A stretch of 64,000 nucleotides of DNA from Aurantiochytrium sp. KH105 (Eukaryota > Sar > Bigyra > Thraustochytrida > Thraustochytriidae), in the NCBI GenBank assembly GCA_003116975.1, contig BGKB01000054.1:248001-312000 (forward strand), in the 5' to 3' direction. The notes beneath the pieces were generated by a model. The model worked only from the letters and a program-made list of their open reading frames with translations. It did not search any database and was not told the origin of the DNA. Positions 19,388 to 28,466 of this stretch are shown here, piece after piece; position 1 is the first letter of the stretch, and every line of letters begins with the position of its first letter. Made by a program: the position numbers and the translations under genes.

Positions 19388-19978
19388 TGTGTGCTTCCTT
19401 CACTTTGGGAACGCTAGAGCGCGCGCACGAGCCAGCTTGCCCGCCCGCTCGCCCGCCAGCCTGCCTGCCTGCCCGCCCAAAAGTTCTGTAGCCAGCGGTC
19501 TCCCTTTTGACCTTGTAGAGCGCGCGCGCGCGCGCGATTCGCTACGCTGTCGGCTGTAGCTGACCTTGCGAAGCGTTGACTGGCAAGCTCCAACGCAAGT
19601 CAAGTAAGTAGCCAAAGTCGTATTTGTGTGATCAAGAATAGAGAAACATCACAAGAGTGAGCGAGTGACAGAGATCCGTTGAGGTGTGCACCACTCAATC
19701 TCAGCTTAGCTACATCTTTGCGGTCTCACTGAGAGCGCTCGCTTTACATGCTTCACACGCTCCATATGAGTCGCGCCTGCAGGACCGTCCAAACTTTGTG
19801 AAAGCTTGCCGGCGCGCACGCGCGCGCGAAAGGTCGCCAGTAGACCGGTGTCTGGCGGAGCGGGCAGGCGGCTCGCTCGGTCGCTCGTTCGGTCTGTCAG
19901 TCAGACACGCAGAGGCGCGTTGTGGCAAGGCGAGGCGAGACGCCAGAGAGACAAGACAGATACGAGACGACAGATACC
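19388..19978. promoter_or_regulatory. Divergent promoter of the ASH-protein and CFAP58 genes
   Basis: A 591-bp region between two head-to-head cilia-type genes. It contains a GC dinucleotide run (about 19520-19538) and, next to the CFAP58 start, GCGAGGCGAGAC-type purine repeats (19928-19975). Confidence 0.45.
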
Positions 19979-22681
19979 ATGGGCGACGAGGGAAATGGCG
20001 GCCTCAAGGAAGGCCTCGAGGACGGCATCGGCGACTTTGAGTCGTCGGCCTTTGAGGCACTGGAAAAGGACTTTCAAGAGGTTCTGGGAGAGCTCGTGGG
20101 CGACAAGAGCCTGGAGAAGTTTCGCCTCGAGTACGAAAAGCTGCACCGCGCACTGAAAAAGAGCCACGAGCAGGAAAAGCGGCTCATTAAAAAATGTCGC
20201 GAACTCAACAGCGAAATCGTCAACAACGCCGCCAAGGTGCAGACGGCGCTTAAACTCAGTCAGGAAGACCAGAGCACGATCGGGTCTCTCAAGAAAGAAA
20301 TCGAAAAGGCATGGAAGATGGTGGACGCCAGCCACGAGAAGGAGCGTACCGCCAAGGAGACGATTCAGAATCTCAAGGATGAAATCGTGAACCTGAGCCG
20401 TCTCGTTGAACAGGGCGCAGGACTCTCCATGGGACAGGAGAATACGCTCAATGAGCTGACCAAGGAGCGCGATGAGCTCTTGCGCAAGACGGATGAACAG
20501 GCATTGACAATTCGCGACCTGAATGCGCGCGCCGAGGATCTCTGCGAGACTATCGAGCTGGGGCGTCAGGAAAAGGCCAGCATGCAGGAAGCCACGAGAC
20601 AGCTGCACGAGCAACTGGAAACCAAGCTCGCAGAGCAGCAGCGCGATGCTCGTCGGCGCGAGCGCCTCGACAAGGAAATGAAGGACTTGAAGATGCGGCT
20701 CGAACGCAAGCAGCAGGAGAATGACGCCCAGACGGCCTCGCTCCGAGAAGCCGACGAAGAGACCGCCCGACTCGAAGCCAACCTCAAGGAGTCTCGCAAC
20801 GTTTCAGACAAGTATCTGCGCGACTACGAAGCCCTTTCGCAAAAGGCGCAAAAGCTCGCCGACGAGGTTGAGGCGCAGCAGGTGCGTATTCGCCAAGCCG
20901 CGACCGAAAATCACGGCCTACAGGACGACCTCAAGCGCAAGCATCTCGAGACGACCAAGGCTGTGAATGACTTGGAGCTGGCCAAGCGTCGACTTGACAA
21001 GGAAAAGAAGCATGGCTTGCAGCTGCGGCAGACCATTGAGGACGAAAAGGCGGCGCAGCAGAACCTGCACGGACAGATTGAGCAGCTGAAAAAGGAACTC
21101 GCTGACGGTCGCAAGCGCGAGGATGGCAAGGAAAAAGAGGTCGACACGCTCAAGCGCGGCCTCGAGCTGCAGGAGAAGGCGGTGAGCCGCGAGCAGCAAA
21201 AGACAAAGGTCGTTGCGGACCAGGTCAAGGTGAGCGAGCGCACGAGCAAGAACCTCGAGAACGAGATTTACGCCTTCAAACAGGAAGCCAGCAAACAGCG
21301 CAAGCTCATCTACCAGCTCGAGAAGGACCGTGAAAAGTATGGTGTCGAGGCCAGCGAGGCGGGCGCCAAGTACCACCAGGCCTTGGAGCAGATCAAGCTC
21401 AAGGAAATGCAAATGGGCGAGATGCAAAAGAAGGTGGTCGAGAGTGAGAACAAACTCAAGCAGCAGCAGCAGCTGTACGAAGCGGTGCGCTCTGATCGCA
21501 ATCTGTACAGCAAGAACCTGATCGAGAGCCAGGACGAAATCGCAGAGATGAAGCGCAAGTTCAAGATCATGAACCACCAAGTAGAGCAGCTCAAGGAAGA
21601 GATTACTGCCAAAGACCATGCGCTGGTGAAGGAGCACTTTGACCACCAAAAGGTCGAGAAACAAAAGGAGCAGCTCAAGAACGAGCTCAGCAAGATGAAG
21701 AGTTTGCTGGAAGCCAATGAACAGACCATCAACGCGCAAAATGCTGAAATCCTCAAGCTGACTCACATGATCCAAAAGATGGATGACGAGGCCTTGCGGC
21801 AGCGCAAAGAGTACGATCAGGTCATCAACGAGCGCGACATCCTCGGCACGCAGCTTATTCGCCGCAACGACGAACTTGCACTTCTCTACGAGAAGATCAA
21901 GATTCAGCAATCTACGCTGCGGAACGGCGAGACGCAGTATCGTGAACGTCTGCACGACATTCGCGTGCTCAAACTCAAGATCGGTGATATGAAGCGTCAG
22001 TTGGCCATCAACAAGAATCAGGGTGGCAGTGTGGGCGATTTAAAGCGCGAGATCTTCAATCTCCAGCGCGAGCTGCTGCAAGAAAAGACCAAGGTCAAGG
22101 CGCTCTCTGAGGAGCTCGAGAACCCGATGAACGTGCATCGCTGGCGGAAGCTCGAAGGCTCGGACCCGGCAACCTATGAAATGATTCAAAAGATTCAGAC
22201 TCTGCAGAAGCGTCTCATCGCCAAGACCGAGCAGGTGGTGGAGAAGGATCTTGTGATTCAAGAAAAGGAAAAATTGTACGCGGAACTCAAGAGCATTTTG
22301 GCGCGGCAGCCCGGACCCGAGGTTGCCGAGCAGCTTAGCGTGTACCAGCAAACGCTCAAGGACAAGACACGGCAAATGAAAGCCATGGCGTCGGAACTTA
22401 ACATGCATCAGGCGCAGGTGAATGAGTACAAGTTTGAGATCGAGCGTATCTCTCGCGAGCTGCAGGACATGAAGCGCAAGTATTACCTGCAAAAGCGTAG
22501 TCTGGCAGCTGCGGCTGCGGCGGCGGCGGCAGCAGCGCCGGGAGATCTCTCACCCAAGCGAGGTAGTAACAATCAGGACGAGGCCGCGGCTAGCGAGCAT
22601 GCCTTGTTGCAACAGGCTCCGCCGCGAGGGGCTGGAAACCGAATCGCGGGTGGCGGGTTCTCCTTTGCCGCTCAACCATAG
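19979..22681 (+). CDS. CFAP58: Cilia- and flagella-associated protein 58 (CFAP58/CCDC147)
   Basis: A 900-residue coiled-coil protein. The N-terminal block FEALEKDFQEVL, then GDKSLEKFRLEYEKLH, KKSHEQEKRL, KCRELNSEIV and KKEIEKAWKMVD matches CFAP58 closely and in order. Nearly the whole chain to about residue 835 is heptad repeat. A poly-Ala run (about 843-853) and a disordered Gly/Ala-rich end follow. CFAP58 is an axonemal or peri-axonemal protein needed for flagellar assembly in animals and algae. ATG 19979 (MGDEGNGG) is the first ATG of the frame, just after the purine-rich leader. Single exon, 2.7 kb. Confidence 0.93.
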   Translation: MGDEGNGGLKEGLEDGIGDFESSAFEALEKDFQEVLGELVGDKSLEKFRLEYEKLHRALKKSHEQEKRLIKKCRELNSEIVNNAAKVQTALKLSQEDQSTIGSLKKEIEKAWKMVDASHEKERTAKETIQNLKDEIVNLSRLVEQGAGLSMGQENTLNELTKERDELLRKTDEQALTIRDLNARAEDLCETIELGRQEKASMQEATRQLHEQLETKLAEQQRDARRRERLDKEMKDLKMRLERKQQENDAQTASLREADEETARLEANLKESRNVSDKYLRDYEALSQKAQKLADEVEAQQVRIRQAATENHGLQDDLKRKHLETTKAVNDLELAKRRLDKEKKHGLQLRQTIEDEKAAQQNLHGQIEQLKKELADGRKREDGKEKEVDTLKRGLELQEKAVSREQQKTKVVADQVKVSERTSKNLENEIYAFKQEASKQRKLIYQLEKDREKYGVEASEAGAKYHQALEQIKLKEMQMGEMQKKVVESENKLKQQQQLYEAVRSDRNLYSKNLIESQDEIAEMKRKFKIMNHQVEQLKEEITAKDHALVKEHFDHQKVEKQKEQLKNELSKMKSLLEANEQTINAQNAEILKLTHMIQKMDDEALRQRKEYDQVINERDILGTQLIRRNDELALLYEKIKIQQSTLRNGETQYRERLHDIRVLKLKIGDMKRQLAINKNQGGSVGDLKREIFNLQRELLQEKTKVKALSEELENPMNVHRWRKLEGSDPATYEMIQKIQTLQKRLIAKTEQVVEKDLVIQEKEKLYAELKSILARQPGPEVAEQLSVYQQTLKDKTRQMKAMASELNMHQAQVNEYKFEIERISRELQDMKRKYYLQKRSLAAAAAAAAAAAPGDLSPKRGSNNQDEAAASEHALLQQAPPRGAGNRIAGGGFSFAAQP

Positions 22682-23007
22682 ATGAAGAAGGAAAATTGCA
22701 ACAACGGCGAAGCGTTTACAGTCACGGTGAGCCACAGGGAGGGAGGGAGAGATACTAAGTATATGACCAAGACCATGATCTTTGTTTCTTTGTTTGTTTC
22801 TTTGATCTGCATGAACTTGGAACCAAGAATGTTAAAAGTTTCAACAAAAAGACCAAGAAAGCTGACAAGCTTTTTGGTGGTGGGCCTAGTTGACCTTGAC
22901 GGATAGTATTACTACTACGCACGTTGCTCAAGAAGGGAAAAGAAAAGAGAAGAAAGAAAGAAAGAAAGAGAGAAGAAATCCTTTTGTTGAACAAGAGAAC
23001 GTCGACT
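22682..23007. other. Convergent intergenic region
   Basis: These 326 bp between CFAP58 and RPL4 hold no gene. A GAAA-type purine tract lies at about 22935-22975. Confidence 0.4.
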
Positions 23008-24153
23008 TTACTCGAGCATCTTGGCGTAAAAGGCCTTGCGCTGCTCCTTGGTGTTGGTCTCGCGCTTGGTCTTGATCTTCTCCTTGCGCTCAGAGCGCTG
23101 CTTGGCGGCAGCGAGCTCGGCGCGGCGGTGGGCCTGCTTGTAGGGGTTGAGCTCGATCATGGCACCAAGGTTGCGGAGGGGGTTCTTCTTGCGAGCGCTG
23201 CGCTTGACGAGGTTGGTGCGGACCGGGCGGATGACCTTCTGGATTTCCTCAGAGTTGATAATACGGTCGACATCGGCGTTGCTGATGACGGCGCGGGGGA
23301 GAGCGAAGCCCTTCTTCTCGGTGCTCTTCTCAGTGAGGGTGCCGAAGATGGTGTCGAGCTTCTCAAAGGCGTCCTGGGTCCAGATGACAAAGCGACCGAC
23401 ATGGCCACCGGGGGCGAGCTGGAGGATGTTGAGGCGGTCGACGTGGCAGAGCTGCACGCCCGGGACGTTGCGGAAGGCGCGGGGCATGTCGGGGGAGTTG
23501 CAGGCGTGGACGATGAGGGGTCCGCGGCGCATGACGTAGCGGCGGTTGCGCATCTTGCCCTTGCCGGCGCGGATCTTCTTCGAGCTCTTGACGCGGTCGA
23601 CGTCAGCGCTGGCGCCAAAGAGGTCGAGGAGCTCGACGGCCTGCTTGGTCTTCTTGATCTCGTCGAGCTGGCCGCCGCCAATGACGAGGGGCATCTCGGG
23701 GACCTCCGTGATCGCGTGGCCGCGGGCCATCACGAGCGCCGGCACAGCCGAGGCGGCGAGGGCCGAGGCGGTGGCGTAGCGGCGCTGGTTCTTGTTGACG
23801 CGGCGGTGCCACTTGCGCCAGATGCGCGTGGGGTTGAACATGCGGCCGCCACGGCACATGTTGCCGAAGGCACCCTGGCCGGAGCGGTGGGTACCGCCAC
23901 CGGGGACACGCGGGATACGCGAGACGGCGCGGCCCGTACCCCAGGACTCGGCGGCGTAGTCCATGCCGGCGTCGGTCTTGACGCAGAACGCCTGGCGCTT
24001 GTTCTTGGCCACGTTCGTGTGGACGAAGTGGACCACGTCCGTGCGGATCGGCGCGGTCAGCACGGCCGGGAGGGCAACATTGCCCAGGACCTTGCCCTCG
24101 CCCTCGCCGGCGTCGAACACCGACACGGTCGGCCTCGCGGCGGCGTCCGTCAT
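23008..24153 (-). CDS. RPL4: 60S ribosomal protein L4 (uL4)
   Basis: A 381-residue cytosolic uL4. The frame is open upstream to another ATG at 24333, but family members begin at the equivalent of MTDAARPTVSVF, so ATG 24153 is used; the upstream part is a CTG repeat in the leader. Signature blocks are all present: LTAPIRTDVVHFVHT, SWGTGRAVSRIPRV, GGGTHRSGQGAFGN, MCRGGRMF, RAGKGKMRNRR, and LAPGGHVGRFVIWT. The C-terminal extension is Lys/Arg-rich as usual. uL4 sits by the peptide exit tunnel of the large subunit. Codon choice is strongly biased to C- and G-ending codons, as expected of a highly expressed gene. Confidence 0.97.
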   Translation of the reverse strand: MTDAAARPTVSVFDAGEGEGKVLGNVALPAVLTAPIRTDVVHFVHTNVAKNKRQAFCVKTDAGMDYAAESWGTGRAVSRIPRVPGGGTHRSGQGAFGNMCRGGRMFNPTRIWRKWHRRVNKNQRRYATASALAASAVPALVMARGHAITEVPEMPLVIGGGQLDEIKKTKQAVELLDLFGASADVDRVKSSKKIRAGKGKMRNRRYVMRRGPLIVHACNSPDMPRAFRNVPGVQLCHVDRLNILQLAPGGHVGRFVIWTQDAFEKLDTIFGTLTEKSTEKKGFALPRAVISNADVDRIINSEEIQKVIRPVRTNLVKRSARKKNPLRNLGAMIELNPYKQAHRRAELAAAKQRSERKEKIKTKRETNTKEQRKAFYAKMLE

Positions 24154-24341
24154 CTTCTCTGCGTCGCGCTGCTGCTGCTGCCTCACCGACTGCTGCTGCT
24201 GCTGCTGCTGCTGATGCCAAACTACTCTGCCTCCCTCCCTGCCCGCCTTTCTCTCTCTCTCTCCCGCTCGCTCTGCGCGCTTCTTCCTTCCATTGGCTCT
24301 CAGCGCCCGGCCGAGGCGGGCGAGGCCATCCATCCGCGCGC

Positions 24342-24469
24342 AAACCTAACGCCAAACCTAACCAACCCGCGCGCCGCGACCCGCGAGGGGAGAAGCCCTA
24401 ACCCTGGTTCGCCGTCGACAATAAACCTAACGCGGCGGGGCGGGGGGGGGGGTGTGCGCCGGTTAGGGT
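24342..24469. promoter_or_regulatory. Telo-box-like motif cluster upstream of RPL4
   Basis: Five telomere-repeat-like motifs in 130 bp, about 190-315 bp upstream of the L4 start codon: AAACCTAAC three times, CCCTAACCCT once, and GGTTAGGGT once. In plants the related telo box (AAACCCTA) is a known element of ribosomal-protein gene promoters; the parallel here is an inference. Confidence 0.5.
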
Positions 24470-24683
24470 GGGGGAGGTGGGGGATGGGGGGAGGGAGGGA
24501 AGGAAGAGAGGAGAGGCGTGTCTGTTTAAATGGGGCGGAGGATCCCGTGCGCATGACGCGCGTCTAGCTTGGATAGTACTCAGACGAATCGTTCGAATTC
24601 CCGATGAATCGAAGTGAAATGGAAAAGAATGAGATGAATTTTGCAAAAAATGACCTCAGACGGAAAAAGGATATCGATGAAGA

Positions 24684-24728
24684 TCTCCGAGAACCAGAAG
24701 CAAAAGAGGGTCTCCGAGAACCAGAAGC
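24684..24728. repeat. 18-bp direct repeat, 27-bp period
   Basis: TCTCCGAGAACCAGAAGC occurs twice with 9 bp between the copies, in non-coding DNA. Confidence 0.8.
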
Positions 24729-25463
24729 GAAAGAAGACAAAATCGTATGAGCGTTTCTTTCTCCATCCTTTGATCCATTCGTTCAACCATTCTTTCTTTC
24801 CTTCCTTCCTTTCTTCCTTTAATCTCTCCCTCGGAACGTATTCGAGGAAAACCAGGTTTCCACGACAAAATATCAACAGATTTTGTGCGTGCTTTTGCAG
24901 ACGAACCTCTCTCTCTCTTTCTCTCTCTCTCTCTTGTAGTAATAATAATTGAACCGAGTTCTACGGTGGATGAAACTTGCGTTTCCGTCAAATCCATAGT
25001 ATACACTGGCAGCCAGCATCTCGCAGAACGTTCTACTAGGCCTCATCCGATACATGTCATGCTTTGCCGCACGATCATCGATTCCCCCGAAATCCTCTTC
25101 TTTCCTTTATTTCCCCCTCTGCACCAGCCCCCTTTCCGGCCAGATCATCTCTCCTCGCCATTGCAAGCATAAGCATCTGCTGCTGCTGCATCCGCCCCTC
25201 CCTCCCTCCCTCCCTCCGCATTTTATTACAAGTCAACCCAGTCGGGCTCCCCTCTCTTCCTGCACTAACAATGCAAGAGGTGCCTGCCTGCCTGGCTGCG
25301 TGTAGACGATGGAGTCTACGATAGCGGCGCCTCGTCTGGCTGGGCAGCAGCAGCGCAGCGCAGAGCAGACGGACGCCGCGAGCGCGCATACGGACGCCGC
25401 CAGCGCGCACACGGACGAGGCGGGCGGCGAGCGGGCGGGCGGGCGGCGAGCAGCGGCGGCAGG

Positions 25464-26369
25464 ATGCTGGGGCGCGCGGCAGGCAGCCTCGTGCGCGCGC
25501 GGGCGCCGATGGCGCGGCCCGCGGCGGCGCTCGCGGAGGCGCGCAGCACGGCGCTGCGCGCGAGCGCGTCGAGCGGCGCAGGCGCAGGCGCCGGCGCGGG
25601 CGCAGGCGGGAACAGCAACGGCAGGAGCGGCAGCAACAACAACAACAACAACTACAACAGGAACAACAACCGTAGAAACCAGCGGAACCCGACGCAGCAG
25701 AGGCGCGACGCCCCGAGGCTGCCGCGGACCGAAGTGCCGCAGGTGACGCCATACTCGACGTGGGTGGCCGACTATGACTGGGATGCCTTCGCGGACAAGC
25801 TCGAGAAGTCCATCCCATCCTGGACCGAGGCCTTTGGCAAGATGAGCGCCAAAGACCTGGATGAGGCGGAGCAGATTGCTGCAGGCCAGACTCCCGCCAA
25901 TACCAAGGTTAAGATCGACACCTCGATCCCGCTGCCACGCGAGCCCAAGATCGACGGCAAGGGTCGCTCCTACGGCACGGGCCGCCGCAAGACGAGCACA
26001 GCCTGCGTGTGGATCAAGCCCGTCGAGGCAGAGCGCCAGGAGGGCTCTGGCACGATCACCGTGAACCGTCGCGAGCTCGTCAAGTACTTTCATCAGGACC
26101 CGGACCAGCGCTTTCACGCAATCGAGCCCCTGCTGGTGACCAAGACGATCGGAAACTTTGACGTTAACGTCGTTGTCAGCGGTGGAGGCTACACCGGCCA
26201 GGCGGGTGCCATCCGACATGGCTTGGCCCGTGCTCTGCAAAACTACAACCCTTCGCACCGCGCCGTTCTCAAGCCACTCCAGATGCTCAGGCGTGACCCG
26301 CGTATGGTGGAGCCCAAAAAGGGTGGTCAGCCCAAGGCGCGTAAGAAGTTCCAGTGGGTCAAGCGGTAG
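25464..26369 (+). CDS. MRPS9: Mitochondrial small-subunit ribosomal protein uS9m
   Basis: A 301-residue precursor. Residues 1-40 are Arg/Ala/Ser-rich, fitting a mitochondrial presequence, and are followed by a Gly/Asn low-complexity stretch (about 40-75). The conserved uS9 domain occupies about 165-301: GTGRRKTSTACVW, ITVNRREL, FDVNVVVSGGG, TGQAGAIRHGLARAL and the terminal KKFQWVKR. The basic C-terminal tail reaches the tRNA sites in bacterial-type ribosomes. The long N-terminal half before the S9 domain is typical of mitochondrial forms. The start is the ATG at the head of the presequence, right after the GC-rich purine leader. Single exon. Confidence 0.93.
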   Translation: MLGRAAGSLVRARAPMARPAAALAEARSTALRASASSGAGAGAGAGAGGNSNGRSGSNNNNNNYNRNNNRRNQRNPTQQRRDAPRLPRTEVPQVTPYSTWVADYDWDAFADKLEKSIPSWTEAFGKMSAKDLDEAEQIAAGQTPANTKVKIDTSIPLPREPKIDGKGRSYGTGRRKTSTACVWIKPVEAERQEGSGTITVNRRELVKYFHQDPDQRFHAIEPLLVTKTIGNFDVNVVVSGGGYTGQAGAIRHGLARALQNYNPSHRAVLKPLQMLRRDPRMVEPKKGGQPKARKKFQWVKR

Positions 26370-26820
26370 CCGACACAAACGTACAGTCACAATTTCTTTC
26401 TCCACAATCTCTTTTTTTCTTTTTCTTTTCCTTTTCCTTGCAATCTAGATGCTGGACGCTCTTACTACCATCTACAAGGTTTCGGCCTTTGTCGCTTTCG
26501 CCCTCCGTTGTTCATTAAAAAAAGCCACAAAGAGGATGCATGCATAGGGCGGTCGATGTTTTCACAGTCGAGGTTTTGGCGTGCCAAGTATACACAGTCT
26601 ATTGATTCTTTTGTCACTTCTATCCAAACCTTCAACGAAAAAAAAGAAAATAAGAAAAGAGAAAAGAGAACCGCTCCTCTCCAACTTTCGACTCAGACCT
26701 ACCAAAGAACGCTGTGATAGGGTCGAAACCTTACCACTTGACTTGAGAGTTTCAATAAAATGTACAGCATGCCTCAGCTCGCACACACTTCATGTCAGAC
26801 ACATTGTCTGCTTTAGGAGT
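26370..26820. other. Convergent intergenic region
   Basis: These 451 bp between MRPS9 and the pseudouridine synthase gene hold no gene. They are AT-richer than their surroundings, with poly-pyrimidine (26395-26440) and poly-purine (26637-26670) runs. Confidence 0.4.
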
Positions 26821-27832
26821 CTAGCGGTCCGATTGGAGCGAGCGAGCAAGATCTTCGCTGAGTTCCTCGACTGGGTCATCGCGTGCTAAAGCAAAGTACG
26901 AGCGATCCTTGCGAGTCATGTCGGGAATCACCAGCTGACTGATCGCGTGCCGCCACTCCTTGGGTGGCTGACAGTAAAACGTAAGAAACTTGGGTAGCGA
27001 GGCCTTGGTTGTCCGAAAGCCTCCTCCCTTGACGGGTTCCGGCCGCACGGGGTTCGGGATTGACATGCGCGACCCATGCAGCATAATCGGACTCGGCTGG
27101 TTCTTGACGCCCTTGCCGAAGCGATATGTGCTCCCATAAAGCACATCGCCTAAGATAGGGTGTCCCAAGCCCGCCAGCTGTCTGCGGATTTGGTGCTTGC
27201 GACCCGTTGCAGTGCGGATGGCAATCAAAGACATGGGTTTCGCCGATGCCTTGGACATGTCAATGGGATGATTCAGCACAGCCCATTCCTGCAAAACAGA
27301 TCACACCGACACACACACACACGCGCGTTAGCCTCTTCTATCCTGTCCTCCGAGATAGTGCACTTCTCCTTGTTGCGGCAGCATCAACACTTACCAAGTC
27401 GCCGTCAAGCTTGTCATTATCTGTATCAGCACGGTCTAGGAGGCCGCTTCCTTGTTTTTTGGCCCAATACTCGGCGTACGAGGTGCCCCCTGGAATTAGC
27501 CCCGTTGGAGCCAGGACGCCAGAGACGACTGCGAGATACTCTTTCTTGACGTGCCGTTCCCGGAAACTTTCCGATACTCTAGACGCTGCTTTGCTGGATA
27601 GGGCAAGACAGACGACACCAGAGGCCACACGGTCGAGTCTGTGCAGCGGGGCAACAAAAACGTTGCCGCCCTTGGTTTTCTGACTCTTCACCCACGATCG
27701 TGCCAATTTGGCTACGTTTGGAGTCCCGTCGCCATTATCCTGACTCAGCAAGCCTGCTGCTTTGTTCACCACGAGCAAATGCTTGCTCTCGAAGAGCACC
27801 TGATGTGGCATCAACTTCTTGAGGACCTGCAT
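26821..27832 (-). CDS. RluA-type RNA pseudouridine synthase, two exons
   Basis: Complement of join(26821..27288, 27395..27832), 301 residues. The 106-nt intron has donor GTAAGT and an acceptor ending TTTTGCAG, and both junctions are phase 0, joining GDL to EWAVLNH. The frame runs upstream of 27832 without an ATG, so ATG 27832 (MQVLKKLMPH) is used; an unseen 5' exon is possible. The catalytic motif LHRLDRVASG (Asp near residue 68) and the later TATGRKHQIRRQLA and HPILGD blocks define the RluA/RluC/RluD family, which converts uridine to pseudouridine in rRNA or tRNA. No S4 domain was seen. Location is likely mitochondrial or cytosolic and cannot be told from the sequence. Confidence 0.9.
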
Positions 27833-28466
27833 GGCTCCACCTTTTCTGATCGGCTTTTCGTCCTTTGCCAATCGAGCGAGCCACTCTACGTCCACGCTTG
27901 CCTCCACGCACGATGCACGTCTCGCCTCGCCTCGCCTCGCCTGGCTGCGCAAGACCGCGTCCCGCCTTTTTGCTTTTGGTCTCCTTCGCGACCACTCGAC
28001 CTTGCTGTGTCACTTGGTTGCTCTCCTCTCCTGGCGAGTAGGGCCAAAATAATCATGGGGGGAAGGGGCCTCAACATGTGGGACGCAAGACCAAAGCAAA
28101 GCAAACTCCCTGTCAGCGCGCAGAGGAACAAAAGGAACAAGGGCGCCTGCCTGACGGCGAAAAGGCAAAGAAAGGAAAGAGTCAAAGTCAAAATACATAA
28201 AAAAGCCCATGTCTGTGGCGGGTCGAACTCCAAAATCATGGGACGCGCGAATTTGTTTAGCAACGCAAAAAGCTGTGACGCGACAACCTTTTGGTTTTCA
28301 GAAGTTGATATTGGCCGCTTCGGAGCAGCAGGCACAAAGCTCATTCTTGCAGTGGATACAAATGAAGCTGGATACATGTCTGCTTGCCTGCCTGTACGCA
28401 TGCCTGTCTGCTTGCCAAGAAAACTTCGGCAGCAGCTTTCCAATGTCATTGCCACCTTTCTTCCCT
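27833..28466. other. Intergenic region
   Basis: No gene supported in these 634 bp. The pseudouridine synthase leader here holds a GCCTC pentanucleotide run on the plus strand (27911-27935). The rest is the 3' side of the kinase gene. Confidence 0.4.

Larger units (their letters stand above)
24154..25463. promoter_or_regulatory. Divergent RPL4/MRPS9 upstream region with telomere-like motifs
   Basis: A 1.3-kb region with no supported gene. The RPL4-proximal part holds a CTG repeat (24167-24211), three copies of AAACCTAAC (24342-24350, 24354-24362, 24423-24431), CCCTAACCCT (24396-24405) and GGTTAGGGT (24461-24469). The middle has an 18-bp direct repeat TCTCCGAGAACCAGAAGC (24684-24701 and 24711-24728). 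The MRPS9 side ends in a GCGAG/GGGCG leader. Confidence 0.5.

Noticed and set aside
19575-19588. X-box-like imperfect palindrome GTTGACTGGCAAGC between two cilia genes
   Set aside because: Half-sites and spacing deviate from the X-box, and RFX factors are not known from stramenopiles.
24154-24333. N-terminal extension of L4 from ATG 24333 with poly-Gln
   Set aside because: All uL4 proteins start at the equivalent of ATG 24153; the extension is a CTG repeat in the leader.
24560-24620. Possible tRNA T-loop (CGTTCGAATTC)
   Set aside because: No acceptor, D or anticodon stem can be formed around it.
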